Notes under the pieces: model-generated
Databases searched by the model: none
What the model was told of the DNA's origin: nothing
Seen by the model: the letters and a program-made list of their open reading frames with translations, nothing else
Assembly (NCBI GenBank): GCA_043784465.1
Contig: JAYVYJ010000114.1
Span: 1-14,213 of the forward strand
Length of the DNA stretch: 14,213 nucleotides
Reading direction: 5' to 3'
From: Roseiarcus sp043784465
GTDB taxonomy: Bacteria > Pseudomonadota > Alphaproteobacteria > Rhizobiales > Beijerinckiaceae
Made by a program: the position numbers and the translations under genes
In this document: positions 1 to 6,349 of the stretch, piece by piece
How the letters are laid out: every line of letters begins with the position of its first letter
How positions within the stretch are numbered: the stretch's first letter is position 1

Positions 1-208
1 CGCCCGCTTCCGCCACATCGAGCACGTTGTCGACGGTCCCGCTCCCCGTCGCGAGGGCGACGAGGTCGGATACCGGGATTAACGAAAGAAAGAGCGGCAA
101 CGCTCCGACATGCGCGGCGGTGAGAGACCGCGCGGCGGGCGCGGGCTCCAGGACGCCCAGCGCCTGCGTCAGCACTCTGACGAGAGCGCGCTGGATCGCC
201 GGGTTCAC
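1..208 (-). CDS. Partial small protein, N-terminus only, last gene of the tail/lysis operon seen
   Basis: This open frame runs from a GTG at 208-206 off the left edge of the window, with 69 codons and no stop. The GTG overlaps the TGA of the preceding gene as GTGA, a typical translationally coupled junction, and that is the main reason to believe the start. The product begins MNPAIQRALVRVLTQALG. It has an amphipathic Arg-containing N-terminus and then a hydrophobic stretch at about residues 36-54 (VGALPLFLSLIPVSDLVALA) that could be a membrane segment. I recognise no family. Its place after the amidase and two tiny proteins suggests an accessory lysis or small phage protein, but that is inference from position only. 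Confidence 0.5.
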   Translation of the reverse strand, partial: MNPAIQRALVRVLTQALGVLEPAPAARSLTAAHVGALPLFLSLIPVSDLVALATGSGTVDNVLDVAEAG

Positions 209-396
209 TTGGGCGAAGCGGCTTTCGGCAAGCCGCCGAAAGAATTGAATATCTCGGCCCCGACGGCCGCCGCCCCCTGCGCGACGCCAGCCCACACGCC
301 GAGGCTGGAATAATCCGCGCCAGCGGCCGCGCTGACGAGGGCGCCCGCCGCGGCCATGCCGAGTTGGGAGCCAAGATGGATCCAGAAATGTTTCAT
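205..396 (-). CDS. Small Ala/Gly-rich phage-associated protein (63 aa)
   Basis: The 63-residue product starts MKHFWIHLGSQLGMAAAGAL and ends in a short polar tail with two lysines. I chose the ATG at 396-394 because AAGGA lies 8 bases upstream. In-frame codons further upstream lack such a site and would add an Arg-rich, low-quality extension. Residues 10-50 are mostly Ala, Gly, Val and Leu, with two weakly hydrophobic stretches (about 12-25 and 33-48), so the protein may associate with the membrane, although neither stretch is strongly hydrophobic. It follows the 28-residue membrane peptide after a 173-base gap in which I see no gene, and its stop overlaps the GTG of the next gene. Small proteins of this kind often sit beside amidases in phage lysis regions. 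I cannot name its family. Confidence 0.6.
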   Translation of the reverse strand: MKHFWIHLGSQLGMAAAGALVSAAAGADYSSLGVWAGVAQGAAAVGAEIFNSFGGLPKAASPK

Positions 397-569
397 GTGA
401 CCAGTCCTTGCTGAACGACGATCTACGGAGACGGCGGCCGGGCAGGACGCCGCTCGCGCCCGCGCGCGAAAACTCGATCGCCAGGGAGGTCGCGCGGGCA
501 ATTGCAGGGGGAGCGCCAGGCCTCAGCTTCGCTTTGGGGAGGGGCCGGCTGCGCGGCGACGCGCGCCGC

Positions 570-656
570 TCAATCGAAGCGGCTGGCGAGATATCCGGCG
601 AGCGCAACCGCCCCCGCCAACGCCAAAACCAGCCCCGCTTGCCAAAAGGCGGTCAT
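570..656 (-). CDS. 28-residue single-pass membrane peptide coupled to the amidase
   Basis: A 28-codon frame starts at the ATG at 656-654, which overlaps the amidase stop as ATGA. The peptide reads MTAFWQAGLVLALAGAVALA followed by GYLASRFD. It is a short polar start, a continuous hydrophobic helix of about 19 residues (5-24), and a charged end containing Arg and Asp. That is the layout of a minimal single-pass membrane protein. The coupled start and the clean membrane pattern argue that it is real despite its size. Its position directly after a cell-wall amidase suggests a holin-like or other lysis-accessory role. This is inference, because the length is well below that of most known holins and no family is recognisable. 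Confidence 0.55.
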   Translation of the reverse strand: MTAFWQAGLVLALAGAVALAGYLASRFD

Positions 657-1489
657 GCCGCTTTCCCGAGCGCCGCCCAACTGGCCGGCCCGATCCGCCC
701 ATCCGCGGCGAGCCCTTGCGCGATCTGAAAGCGCCGCAGGGCGGCCTGCGTGGCGGGACCGAAGCGGCCGTCCACGGCGAGCGACGCGCCGAGCCGGTTC
801 ATATGCCACTGAAGATCGGCGACGGAATGGGCCGGATAACGGCTGACCGTCGGATGGGCGTGCATGTCGCCGGGTTCGCAGCGCGCCGCCCCTCCGTGGC
901 TGGGCGTCGCCGTCGCCTCGCCCGGCGCCGCGATCTGATGCGGCCCCGGCAATCCGTGCAGCGCGAAATCAGGCGCGGCTCCGTCTCCCAGCGCCGCGCA
1001 GGCCGCCTGTATCGCGGCCATCGTCCGCCGCCAAGTGGCGTCGCCGATCCCGCAAATATCGACATGACCGCCGCCGCCGACACCGAGATCGTGATGACAA
1101 CAAACCCCCCGCCCCTGCCCGCCTTCCGCCCAGACCGGCGGAATCGCATAGATTTTGCTGAGCCATGCGGCGACGCGCGCGGCAGCCTCAAGCGTTTGGT
1201 CGCACATTCCCTGTGCGGTGAAACCTTCGATCTCGATCGAGACGCTGCGCCCGTTGAAAGCGCATTGCGCCCAGGCCTTGAGCGACAAGGGCGCAAGCTG
1301 CGTGACCTCCGAGCCGTCGGCCTTGAGACAGAGATGCGCCGAGGCGCGCGCGGCGGGATCGCAAAGCCACGCCACCGATCCTTCGTAACCGCCCTCCATC
1401 ATGTGAAGAACAACGAGATCGTGCTGGATCGCGACAGGCGTATAGTTCGGCGTTGGGCGTTGCCGGACGCGCGGCAGGGCGTAGGTCAT
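653..1489 (-). CDS. N-acetylmuramoyl-L-alanine amidase with C-terminal peptidoglycan-binding domain (phage endolysin type)
   Basis: The 278-residue protein is predicted to cleave the amide bond between MurNAc and the stem peptide. Residues 20-165 fit the Amidase_2/PGRP fold: VVLHMMEGG (His29, likely first zinc ligand), ASAHLCLKADG (Ala-Ser-His pattern near His52), SIEIEG (Glu86/Glu88), CCHHDLG (His132/His133) and GGHVDICG (His142, Cys146, where these amidases carry the last zinc ligand, Cys or Asp). Residues 220-275 form a PG_binding_1 repeat with the DGRFGPATQAALRRFQ signature. Residues 165-218 are a Pro/Ala linker. There is no signal peptide, so export would need a holin or delivery in the particle. 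The start has GGAG 7 bases upstream. The gene lies 24 bases after the tail-tip gene and its stop overlaps the start of the 28-residue membrane peptide. Endolysin is the likeliest role; a tail-borne or cell-wall-remodelling enzyme is possible. Confidence 0.85.
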   Translation of the reverse strand: MTYALPRVRQRPTPNYTPVAIQHDLVVLHMMEGGYEGSVAWLCDPAARASAHLCLKADGSEVTQLAPLSLKAWAQCAFNGRSVSIEIEGFTAQGMCDQTLEAAARVAAWLSKIYAIPPVWAEGGQGRGVCCHHDLGVGGGGHVDICGIGDATWRRTMAAIQAACAALGDGAAPDFALHGLPGPHQIAAPGEATATPSHGGAARCEPGDMHAHPTVSRYPAHSVADLQWHMNRLGASLAVDGRFGPATQAALRRFQIAQGLAADGRIGPASWAALGKAA

Positions 1490-1513
1490 AAGAATCTCCG
1501 GGGAGAGCGCGGA

Positions 1514-3898
1514 TCAGGACGCGACGGCGCCGAGGTCGATGGCGGCGGCAGGCGCGGCGGCGACGCCGAAACCCCAGTCCTCCGCTTGCGAAACCGGCGC
1601 GACGACGCTGCCGAAATCGAGGTTGGTCCCCACGATAAGCGCCTGCGTGACCAGCCCCAGCGCCCCTGCGCCGCTCGGCGTGTAGGCGTAGACCGCGCAA
1701 GTCGAGAGGTCCTGCACGCCCGCGCCGAACACGTTGAAGGATTGAAACTTGAAATATAGCGGCACGCCGACCCAGGCGGCAGGCAGAGTGTAAGGAACCA
1801 CCGCCGCGTCCAGCCGCGCGAACGGCGCGCCGTTCGCGTGCGCCGCCGCTTTTGAGCTGCTGAGCCCGCGTTGCAGACCCGTCAGATTATAGGCGTTGGC
1901 GCCCGTCAGGGTCGCGGTTTGGTAGGCCATGAGTTCGCCGTCGACGAGCGACAGCGTCGCGCCCGCTTGCGCCGAAACGGCGCTGGTGCCGGTCAGCGTC
2001 GCGCCGCTGGCGGCCAGGTTGACCGCCAAAGTGCGCGTCGTATCCCAGCCCGAGCCGAGCGCCAGCGCCGCCGTCAGGACGCCCTGCCTCAGCGGTTGGG
2101 TGATTGTGCCGATCTGGCTGTAGGTGGCGTTGTCCACGCTCGCCCAGACAAACGCGCCGCCCCAGTTGGGATCGGCGACGCCGCCGGCCCCGCCGCTCGC
2201 GCCCACCCAGACTTGCGCGACATTGTTGGTCAGCAAAGTCGGCGGCTCGTAGATCAGCGGCGCATTGATCGCGCTCGCCGCCGCGCCCTGATTGGGCTGG
2301 AACGAAACCGCGCCGTTGGTGGGATTCGCGTCCGGCGTCGAAACGCCCAGCGCCAGTTCCTCCGCGATGACCGACAACAGTCCTGTCTCGTCCTCCTCGA
2401 TGGCGACGATGCGGACGGGATAGGCCGACAGCCCCAGATTGGCGTCCGATATCGTCACGATATCCATCGGGTCGAGCAGGCAATATTCCCAGGACAGTTT
2501 GAACGTAAATCGCGTGCGCACGTAAAGCTGGCGTTGGAGCAGCGTCTGCGCGACGACCGGCGCGACGATCAGTTCGTCGCAAATTTCCCGCGCCTGAACG
2601 CTGGAGGCTGCGCGCGGCCCGTAAAGCTCGATTTGCGACTGGTCGCGCGCCTCGACCGGGGTCGAGCCATACTGATTGTCGCGCGACAGGCATTCGACCC
2701 GAAGCATCGTCGGCAGACTGAACGGATCGGCGCGGCTCGCCTGAACAGGGTCCTTGTCGCCTTTGGCGTCGAGAAAATCGCGGTCGGTCAGCGCATACAC
2801 GGGCGTGAGGTTGGGCGCATACGCGGTCGGATTGGCCAATGTCGCCGCAATCGTCACCGGCGACCCCCGATCGCCCCTGTGGAAGACATAAGTCCCCGCA
2901 GGCGTGATCCCGTATTGGCCCGCCGCGCCGGGCGCGGACGCGCCCACGTAAGTCAGCGCATGTCCATTAGAGGCGTAGGCGACGCCGCCGTCGGCGACGA
3001 AATTGGCAGGCGTCGCGACGACGAGCGTCGGCGCGGGATAAGCGCCGTTGCTCAATTGTGCGGGGATCGGGACGGGCGCGTTGATTGTCTTGGCGACATT
3101 CCCGGCGGCGATGGTCTGGTCGCCGTAGGGCACGAACTTGAGCTGCCCTCCCGACCACACCGCCGCGCAGTTGAGCAGCCGCAACCAGCGCGAAAGCACC
3201 GCCGATCCCTGCTCGGGGCTCGACAGCTGCGGCGAGAAGGCGATCCCCATCGCCCGGCAATAGGTCTGAAGGCTGGCGTCCCCGCCTGAACCGTAAAGCG
3301 TCGTCAGGTTGATCGAGGCGGCGGGGAAGCCTGCGCCGTATTGGGCGTTGGTGAGGAAATCGTAAATCACCTGCGCCGGGTCGGCGTCGATCCCGTTGAC
3401 GCCTGTCCCTGCGAGAATCCCCACGATCTCGAAATTGTGGTTTCCTATCGCGGCGGCCCCTCCCAATTGATAGTTGGCGGCCGCCGCGTAAGCCGTGCCC
3501 TGGTAAGCGAGCGCCTGATTGGGATAGGTCGCAGCCAGATAGCTCCAGACCGGCTGCGGCGTCGTCCCGCCAAACAGCGTCAGGCCGAAGCTCGACAGCG
3601 TGGAGGTCGACTGATCGCGCCAAACATAGCCCACACCCGCAATCGGCCCCTCGCACAGCGCCAAGATCACGTCGGCGGAGTAATTGTAGCCGCCCGTCGT
3701 TGCGGACGAGAACAACCCGCCCTTGCCGCCGCTCTTGACGGTTTGCGTCCTGAAATTGGCGTAGAACACCACGTTGGGCGCGAGCTTCGACTGGCCCCAG
3801 AGAATCGGAATTGGCAACGTCGCCGTGGCGGTCTGGAGTTGCAGGCCGGTATAATCCGGCTTCGCGCTGGATTTGGGATGCCCGAAAATTGCGGCCAT
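1514..3898 (-). CDS. Phage/GTA-like tail-tip (baseplate hub) protein, megatron-type without TIM barrel
   Basis: The 794-residue protein resembles the host-specificity/megatron protein of the Rhodobacter GTA but lacks its TIM barrel. The N-terminus has the usual LPIPILWGQSKLAPNVVFYA segment (28-47) and YNYSADVILALCEGPIAGVG (71-90), both typical of tail-tip proteins. Residues about 225-510 match the Phage-tail_3 type hub region (RWLRLLNCAAVWSGGQLKFV, then MDIVTISDANLGL). Residues about 555-745 resemble the C-terminal domain of the GTA megatron, including the LTGLQRGL turn and a following AHANGAPFARLD stretch. It would sit at the tail tip, contact the receptor and close the tube. The ATG is 4 bases after the peptidase stop, with a G-rich stretch upstream. 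The TIM barrel lies instead in the first gene of the operon. Confidence 0.82.
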   Translation of the reverse strand: MAAIFGHPKSSAKPDYTGLQLQTATATLPIPILWGQSKLAPNVVFYANFRTQTVKSGGKGGLFSSATTGGYNYSADVILALCEGPIAGVGYVWRDQSTSTLSSFGLTLFGGTTPQPVWSYLAATYPNQALAYQGTAYAAAANYQLGGAAAIGNHNFEIVGILAGTGVNGIDADPAQVIYDFLTNAQYGAGFPAASINLTTLYGSGGDASLQTYCRAMGIAFSPQLSSPEQGSAVLSRWLRLLNCAAVWSGGQLKFVPYGDQTIAAGNVAKTINAPVPIPAQLSNGAYPAPTLVVATPANFVADGGVAYASNGHALTYVGASAPGAAGQYGITPAGTYVFHRGDRGSPVTIAATLANPTAYAPNLTPVYALTDRDFLDAKGDKDPVQASRADPFSLPTMLRVECLSRDNQYGSTPVEARDQSQIELYGPRAASSVQAREICDELIVAPVVAQTLLQRQLYVRTRFTFKLSWEYCLLDPMDIVTISDANLGLSAYPVRIVAIEEDETGLLSVIAEELALGVSTPDANPTNGAVSFQPNQGAAASAINAPLIYEPPTLLTNNVAQVWVGASGGAGGVADPNWGGAFVWASVDNATYSQIGTITQPLRQGVLTAALALGSGWDTTRTLAVNLAASGATLTGTSAVSAQAGATLSLVDGELMAYQTATLTGANAYNLTGLQRGLSSSKAAAHANGAPFARLDAAVVPYTLPAAWVGVPLYFKFQSFNVFGAGVQDLSTCAVYAYTPSGAGALGLVTQALIVGTNLDFGSVVAPVSQAEDWGFGVAAAPAAAIDLGAVAS

Positions 3899-3902
3899 GA
3901 GT

Positions 3903-4355
3903 TTAGGCCCCCCAGATGGAGAAAAAGCGCGCGCTCGCGAGCTTGTCCGAGAGCTGGGCGTTGGACGCCGCTGGCTCCTCGATCACGCAGCCCGTCGGCG
4001 AGAAGGCGTGGACAAAGGCGAGCGGATCGCCGCATGTGACGATCCCGCCGTGTGCAAAGCAGCGCCCAACGCGAAACAGGATGACGTCGCCGGGTCCAGG
4101 CGTTTCAACCGCGTGCGCGCGGTCGAGCAGAAACCCCAAATAGCGCTCGTCGTCTCGATGCAGCATCCAATCCTTGACGTAAGGACGCGGATCGAACGGC
4201 GCCACGAGGCCGAGGTCGCAGAACACGCGCACAAGGATCATCGCGCAGTCGACGCCGACGCTCCGCACGTCCGCCGCATGATGATAGGGGGTGCCGATCC
4301 AGGCGCGCGCGGCTGCCACTACGCGCAGGCGCGCGGAGGTTTCGTCTGGTTTCAT
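3903..4355 (-). CDS. NlpC/P60 family peptidase of the tail tip
   Basis: The 150-residue protein is a cysteine peptidase of the phage NlpC type, the counterpart of GTA gp14 and of the NlpC part of lambda gpK. It probably cuts peptide cross-links in the cell wall during DNA delivery. Counting from the ATG at 4355, the catalytic Cys is Cys37 in VGVDCAMILV, the His is His102 in FAHGGIV, and the third polar residue is probably His116 in FVHAFS. The N-terminal RAWIGTPYHHAA is the family's usual lead-in. The start is uncertain: a TTG at 4367-4365 directly abuts the upstream TGA and would add four residues (MSTF). Neither start has a good ribosome binding site, and I prefer the ATG. The gene lies between the hub and tail-tip genes, as in GTA and lambdoid tail clusters. 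Confidence 0.88.
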   Translation of the reverse strand: MKPDETSARLRVVAAARAWIGTPYHHAADVRSVGVDCAMILVRVFCDLGLVAPFDPRPYVKDWMLHRDDERYLGFLLDRAHAVETPGPGDVILFRVGRCFAHGGIVTCGDPLAFVHAFSPTGCVIEEPAASNAQLSDKLASARFFSIWGA

Positions 4356-4367
4356 GAAAGTGCTCAA

Positions 4368-5237
4368 TCAATAAGCAATTTGCGGCGGCGGCACGAACGG
4401 AAAGCCCCGGAAATTGGCGAGGTTGCTGAATTTCGCCTGGCACGTTCCGCGCGTATGGTCGCATCCGAACGCCACCGTGAAAGCATCGCCCGTCGTCGGC
4501 GGCGAAGGCAGCGCATACATCAGCGACAGCGATGCCCCCGCCACCACGCTCTTCACCGTCGCTTTGCAGTTGGCGTTGAGGCCGCTCGTGAACACCAGCG
4601 ACCCCTGCGTGTGCCCCGCCGCCGCAACCGCCGTAGTGATGAGAACGGTCGTCGAGCCCACTCCGGCCGTCCCGCTTGCCGAATACGTGCCTCGCACGAT
4701 CCCGCAGCCGGAATCGTAAAGCGTGTGCACGCAAGTCGCCGAATAGACGTTTCTAGGCATGTCGTAGTCGAGGATCACGAGGTCGCTCGCCACCGTGATC
4801 TGGGCGGACGTGCGCCCGACCGAATCCACCGTCGACACGCGGCCGTGAAACATCATCACTCCGCCTATCGTCGTCCCCCCGATGGCGTTGAGAAACACGC
4901 GGTCGCGCTGCACCGTGGCGCCGTCGAAGGCCCCCGAACGTATCGCATACAGCGCCGGGGCGCCCGCTATCAGGTCCGTCTGCCGCGCGGCGATGGAGAT
5001 TTGCTGCTTGTCGACTTCCAGCCCGACGTTCGCCTTGTATTTGAACCCGTGAACCAGCGGCCCCGTCGCCGAAAAGACGACGCCGTTGTAGGTCACCGGC
5101 AGATCGACATTGGTCCAGGTCAGCACCGTTCCGCCTGAAAGCGTGAAGGTGAAACATTCCGCGAAGGCCAGCGGCGCGTCGGGAAACGCGCGCGCGGCGT
5201 TGAGGGCCGCCAGGACGGCGGTCGATGTCGTCTTCAT
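4368..5237 (-). CDS. DUF2163 tail hub protein (GTA gp13 / lambda gpL-like), probable Fe-S binder
   Basis: The 289-residue protein belongs to the DUF2163 (BR0599-type) family and begins MKTTSTAVLAALNAARAFPD. In GTA-like tails this protein forms the hub beneath the distal tail ring. The conserved C-terminus GCDHTRGTCQAKFSNLANF (258-276), followed by RGFPFVPPPQ, is diagnostic. The cysteines at 169 and 178 (ATCVHTLYDSGCGI) and at 259 and 266 have spacings of 9 and 7. As I recall, these are the spacings of the four cysteines that hold a 4Fe-4S cluster in lambda gpL, so the same cluster is likely. Cys224 lies in the segment between the pairs, which looks like an inserted beta domain (about 185-255). 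The start ATG overlaps the upstream stop as ATGA, with GAGG 5 bases before it. An in-frame upstream extension is Arg-rich, overlaps the preceding gene and was rejected. Confidence 0.87.
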   Translation of the reverse strand: MKTTSTAVLAALNAARAFPDAPLAFAECFTFTLSGGTVLTWTNVDLPVTYNGVVFSATGPLVHGFKYKANVGLEVDKQQISIAARQTDLIAGAPALYAIRSGAFDGATVQRDRVFLNAIGGTTIGGVMMFHGRVSTVDSVGRTSAQITVASDLVILDYDMPRNVYSATCVHTLYDSGCGIVRGTYSASGTAGVGSTTVLITTAVAAAGHTQGSLVFTSGLNANCKATVKSVVAGASLSLMYALPSPPTTGDAFTVAFGCDHTRGTCQAKFSNLANFRGFPFVPPPQIAY

Positions 5238-6349
5238 TGCGCCCTCAACGAGCGGAACTTGACGCTGTCGGCCTTCCAGAGGTTCGCCATGAATTGCTCG
5301 AAATCGAGGTCGTCGCCGTCGAAACGGCAGAGAAAGGCGAAACAGCCGGTCCAGGCGAGCGCCGCGCCGCTCGCCGGGGCGGCTGCGAAGGTGATCGCGC
5401 CGTTGGCGATCGCGTAAGCGCTGGAATCGACCAGCGCGCCTCCCGCCGTAATCCACGGGCCGCCGAAATAGTAGGTCGCCAGCGTTTGAAAATAGGGGCC
5501 GGGCGATGAGACAAGCGATTGCTCTGCCTGCGGCGCGTAGACGTCGACGGCGTCGCCTGAATTCGCCAACTGAAGCGCAAGGTAAACGCGGTTAGCGGCG
5601 GCAGGCGGCCCCGACGTGCTAAATCGCTGCCATGTCGACGTGATATTGATGACGGTCGTCGTGTTCGACGGCGTTCGCAGATAGACCGCGCCGGTTCCGG
5701 TCCTGCGGCGAACCCATACGGACGAAACGAAATTGCCGCTTGAGGCGACGGTCGCCTGGAAGCACAGGCCATTCGCGGCGCTCGACGCAATCGTCTGCGC
5801 CGCCGTCCCGCCGAAAGGATCGGCGACCCCTGACGTCACAGTTGCATTTGTCTTCGTCCAGGCGCCGTTCGAGAAGTCGCCCGAATAGGTCATCAGATTG
5901 TTGGGCGCATAGGCCGGTTGCGATCCCTGCACCTGAAACAGCGTCGGCGCGCCAGGCGCGAAGGGCTGGGTCACCGGTTCGGAGAATCCGCCGAGCGTTC
6001 GCTGAAGCGCAAAATTCGTCGTCGTCCCATCGCCGCTCCCGAAGGGTTGAGCGCTGACGGAAAAGTCCGTGGAATCGTAGTAGAGAAACGCCGTTAACCG
6101 CCCCTGGCATTGCAGGAACAGGCCCATGAGCGCTTGCAGGCTCGATGCGCCCAGCCCGCCGTAGGCGCTGCCCGCCGTTCCGTCGAGGCCCTCGAAGGTC
6201 AACTCGAACTGCCAGATCGGGTTTTGGTAGAGCGCGGCGCGGACCTCGCGCCCGGAGACATGCGAGGCGACGATATTGGAGAACGTCGGCTTCTTGTTGA
6301 CGCTCCAGCCCTGTCCGGGGAGCGTGGGAAAGACCGGGGGCGCGCTCAT
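5234..6349 (-). CDS. DUF2460 distal-tail-like protein with an inserted carbohydrate-binding-like domain
   Basis: The 371-residue protein is a DUF2460 family member, the family of GTA gp12 (distal tail protein). Those proteins are usually around 200 residues. Here the family sequence is in two pieces: residues 1-147 (VFPTLPGQGWSVNKKPTF, ASHVSGREVRAALY, ELTFEGLDG) and 295-371 (CFAFLCRFDGDDLDFEQF, NLWKADSVKFRS). Between them, about residues 150-293, is a beta-rich module starting NNLMTYSGDFSNGAWTKTNA. That opening is common in carbohydrate-binding-like domains of phage tail proteins. An added domain at this place could bind surface sugar. The start ATG shares one base with the upstream stop (TGATG), with GAGG 5 bases before it. 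The longer in-frame extension overlaps the previous gene and is not credible. Confidence 0.85.
   Translation of the reverse strand: MSAPPVFPTLPGQGWSVNKKPTFSNIVASHVSGREVRAALYQNPIWQFELTFEGLDGTAGSAYGGLGASSLQALMGLFLQCQGRLTAFLYYDSTDFSVSAQPFGSGDGTTTNFALQRTLGGFSEPVTQPFAPGAPTLFQVQGSQPAYAPNNLMTYSGDFSNGAWTKTNATVTSGVADPFGGTAAQTIASSAANGLCFQATVASSGNFVSSVWVRRRTGTGAVYLRTPSNTTTVINITSTWQRFSTSGPPAAANRVYLALQLANSGDAVDVYAPQAEQSLVSSPGPYFQTLATYYFGGPWITAGGALVDSSAYAIANGAITFAAAPASGAALAWTGCFAFLCRFDGDDLDFEQFMANLWKADSVKFRSLRAQ

Noticed and set aside
716..1759. Long plus-strand open frames opposite the amidase and tail genes (also 1871-3289 and 3873-5138)
   Set aside because: They are Arg-rich shadows produced by high GC in the third position of the minus-strand genes; no family motifs or ribosome binding sites.
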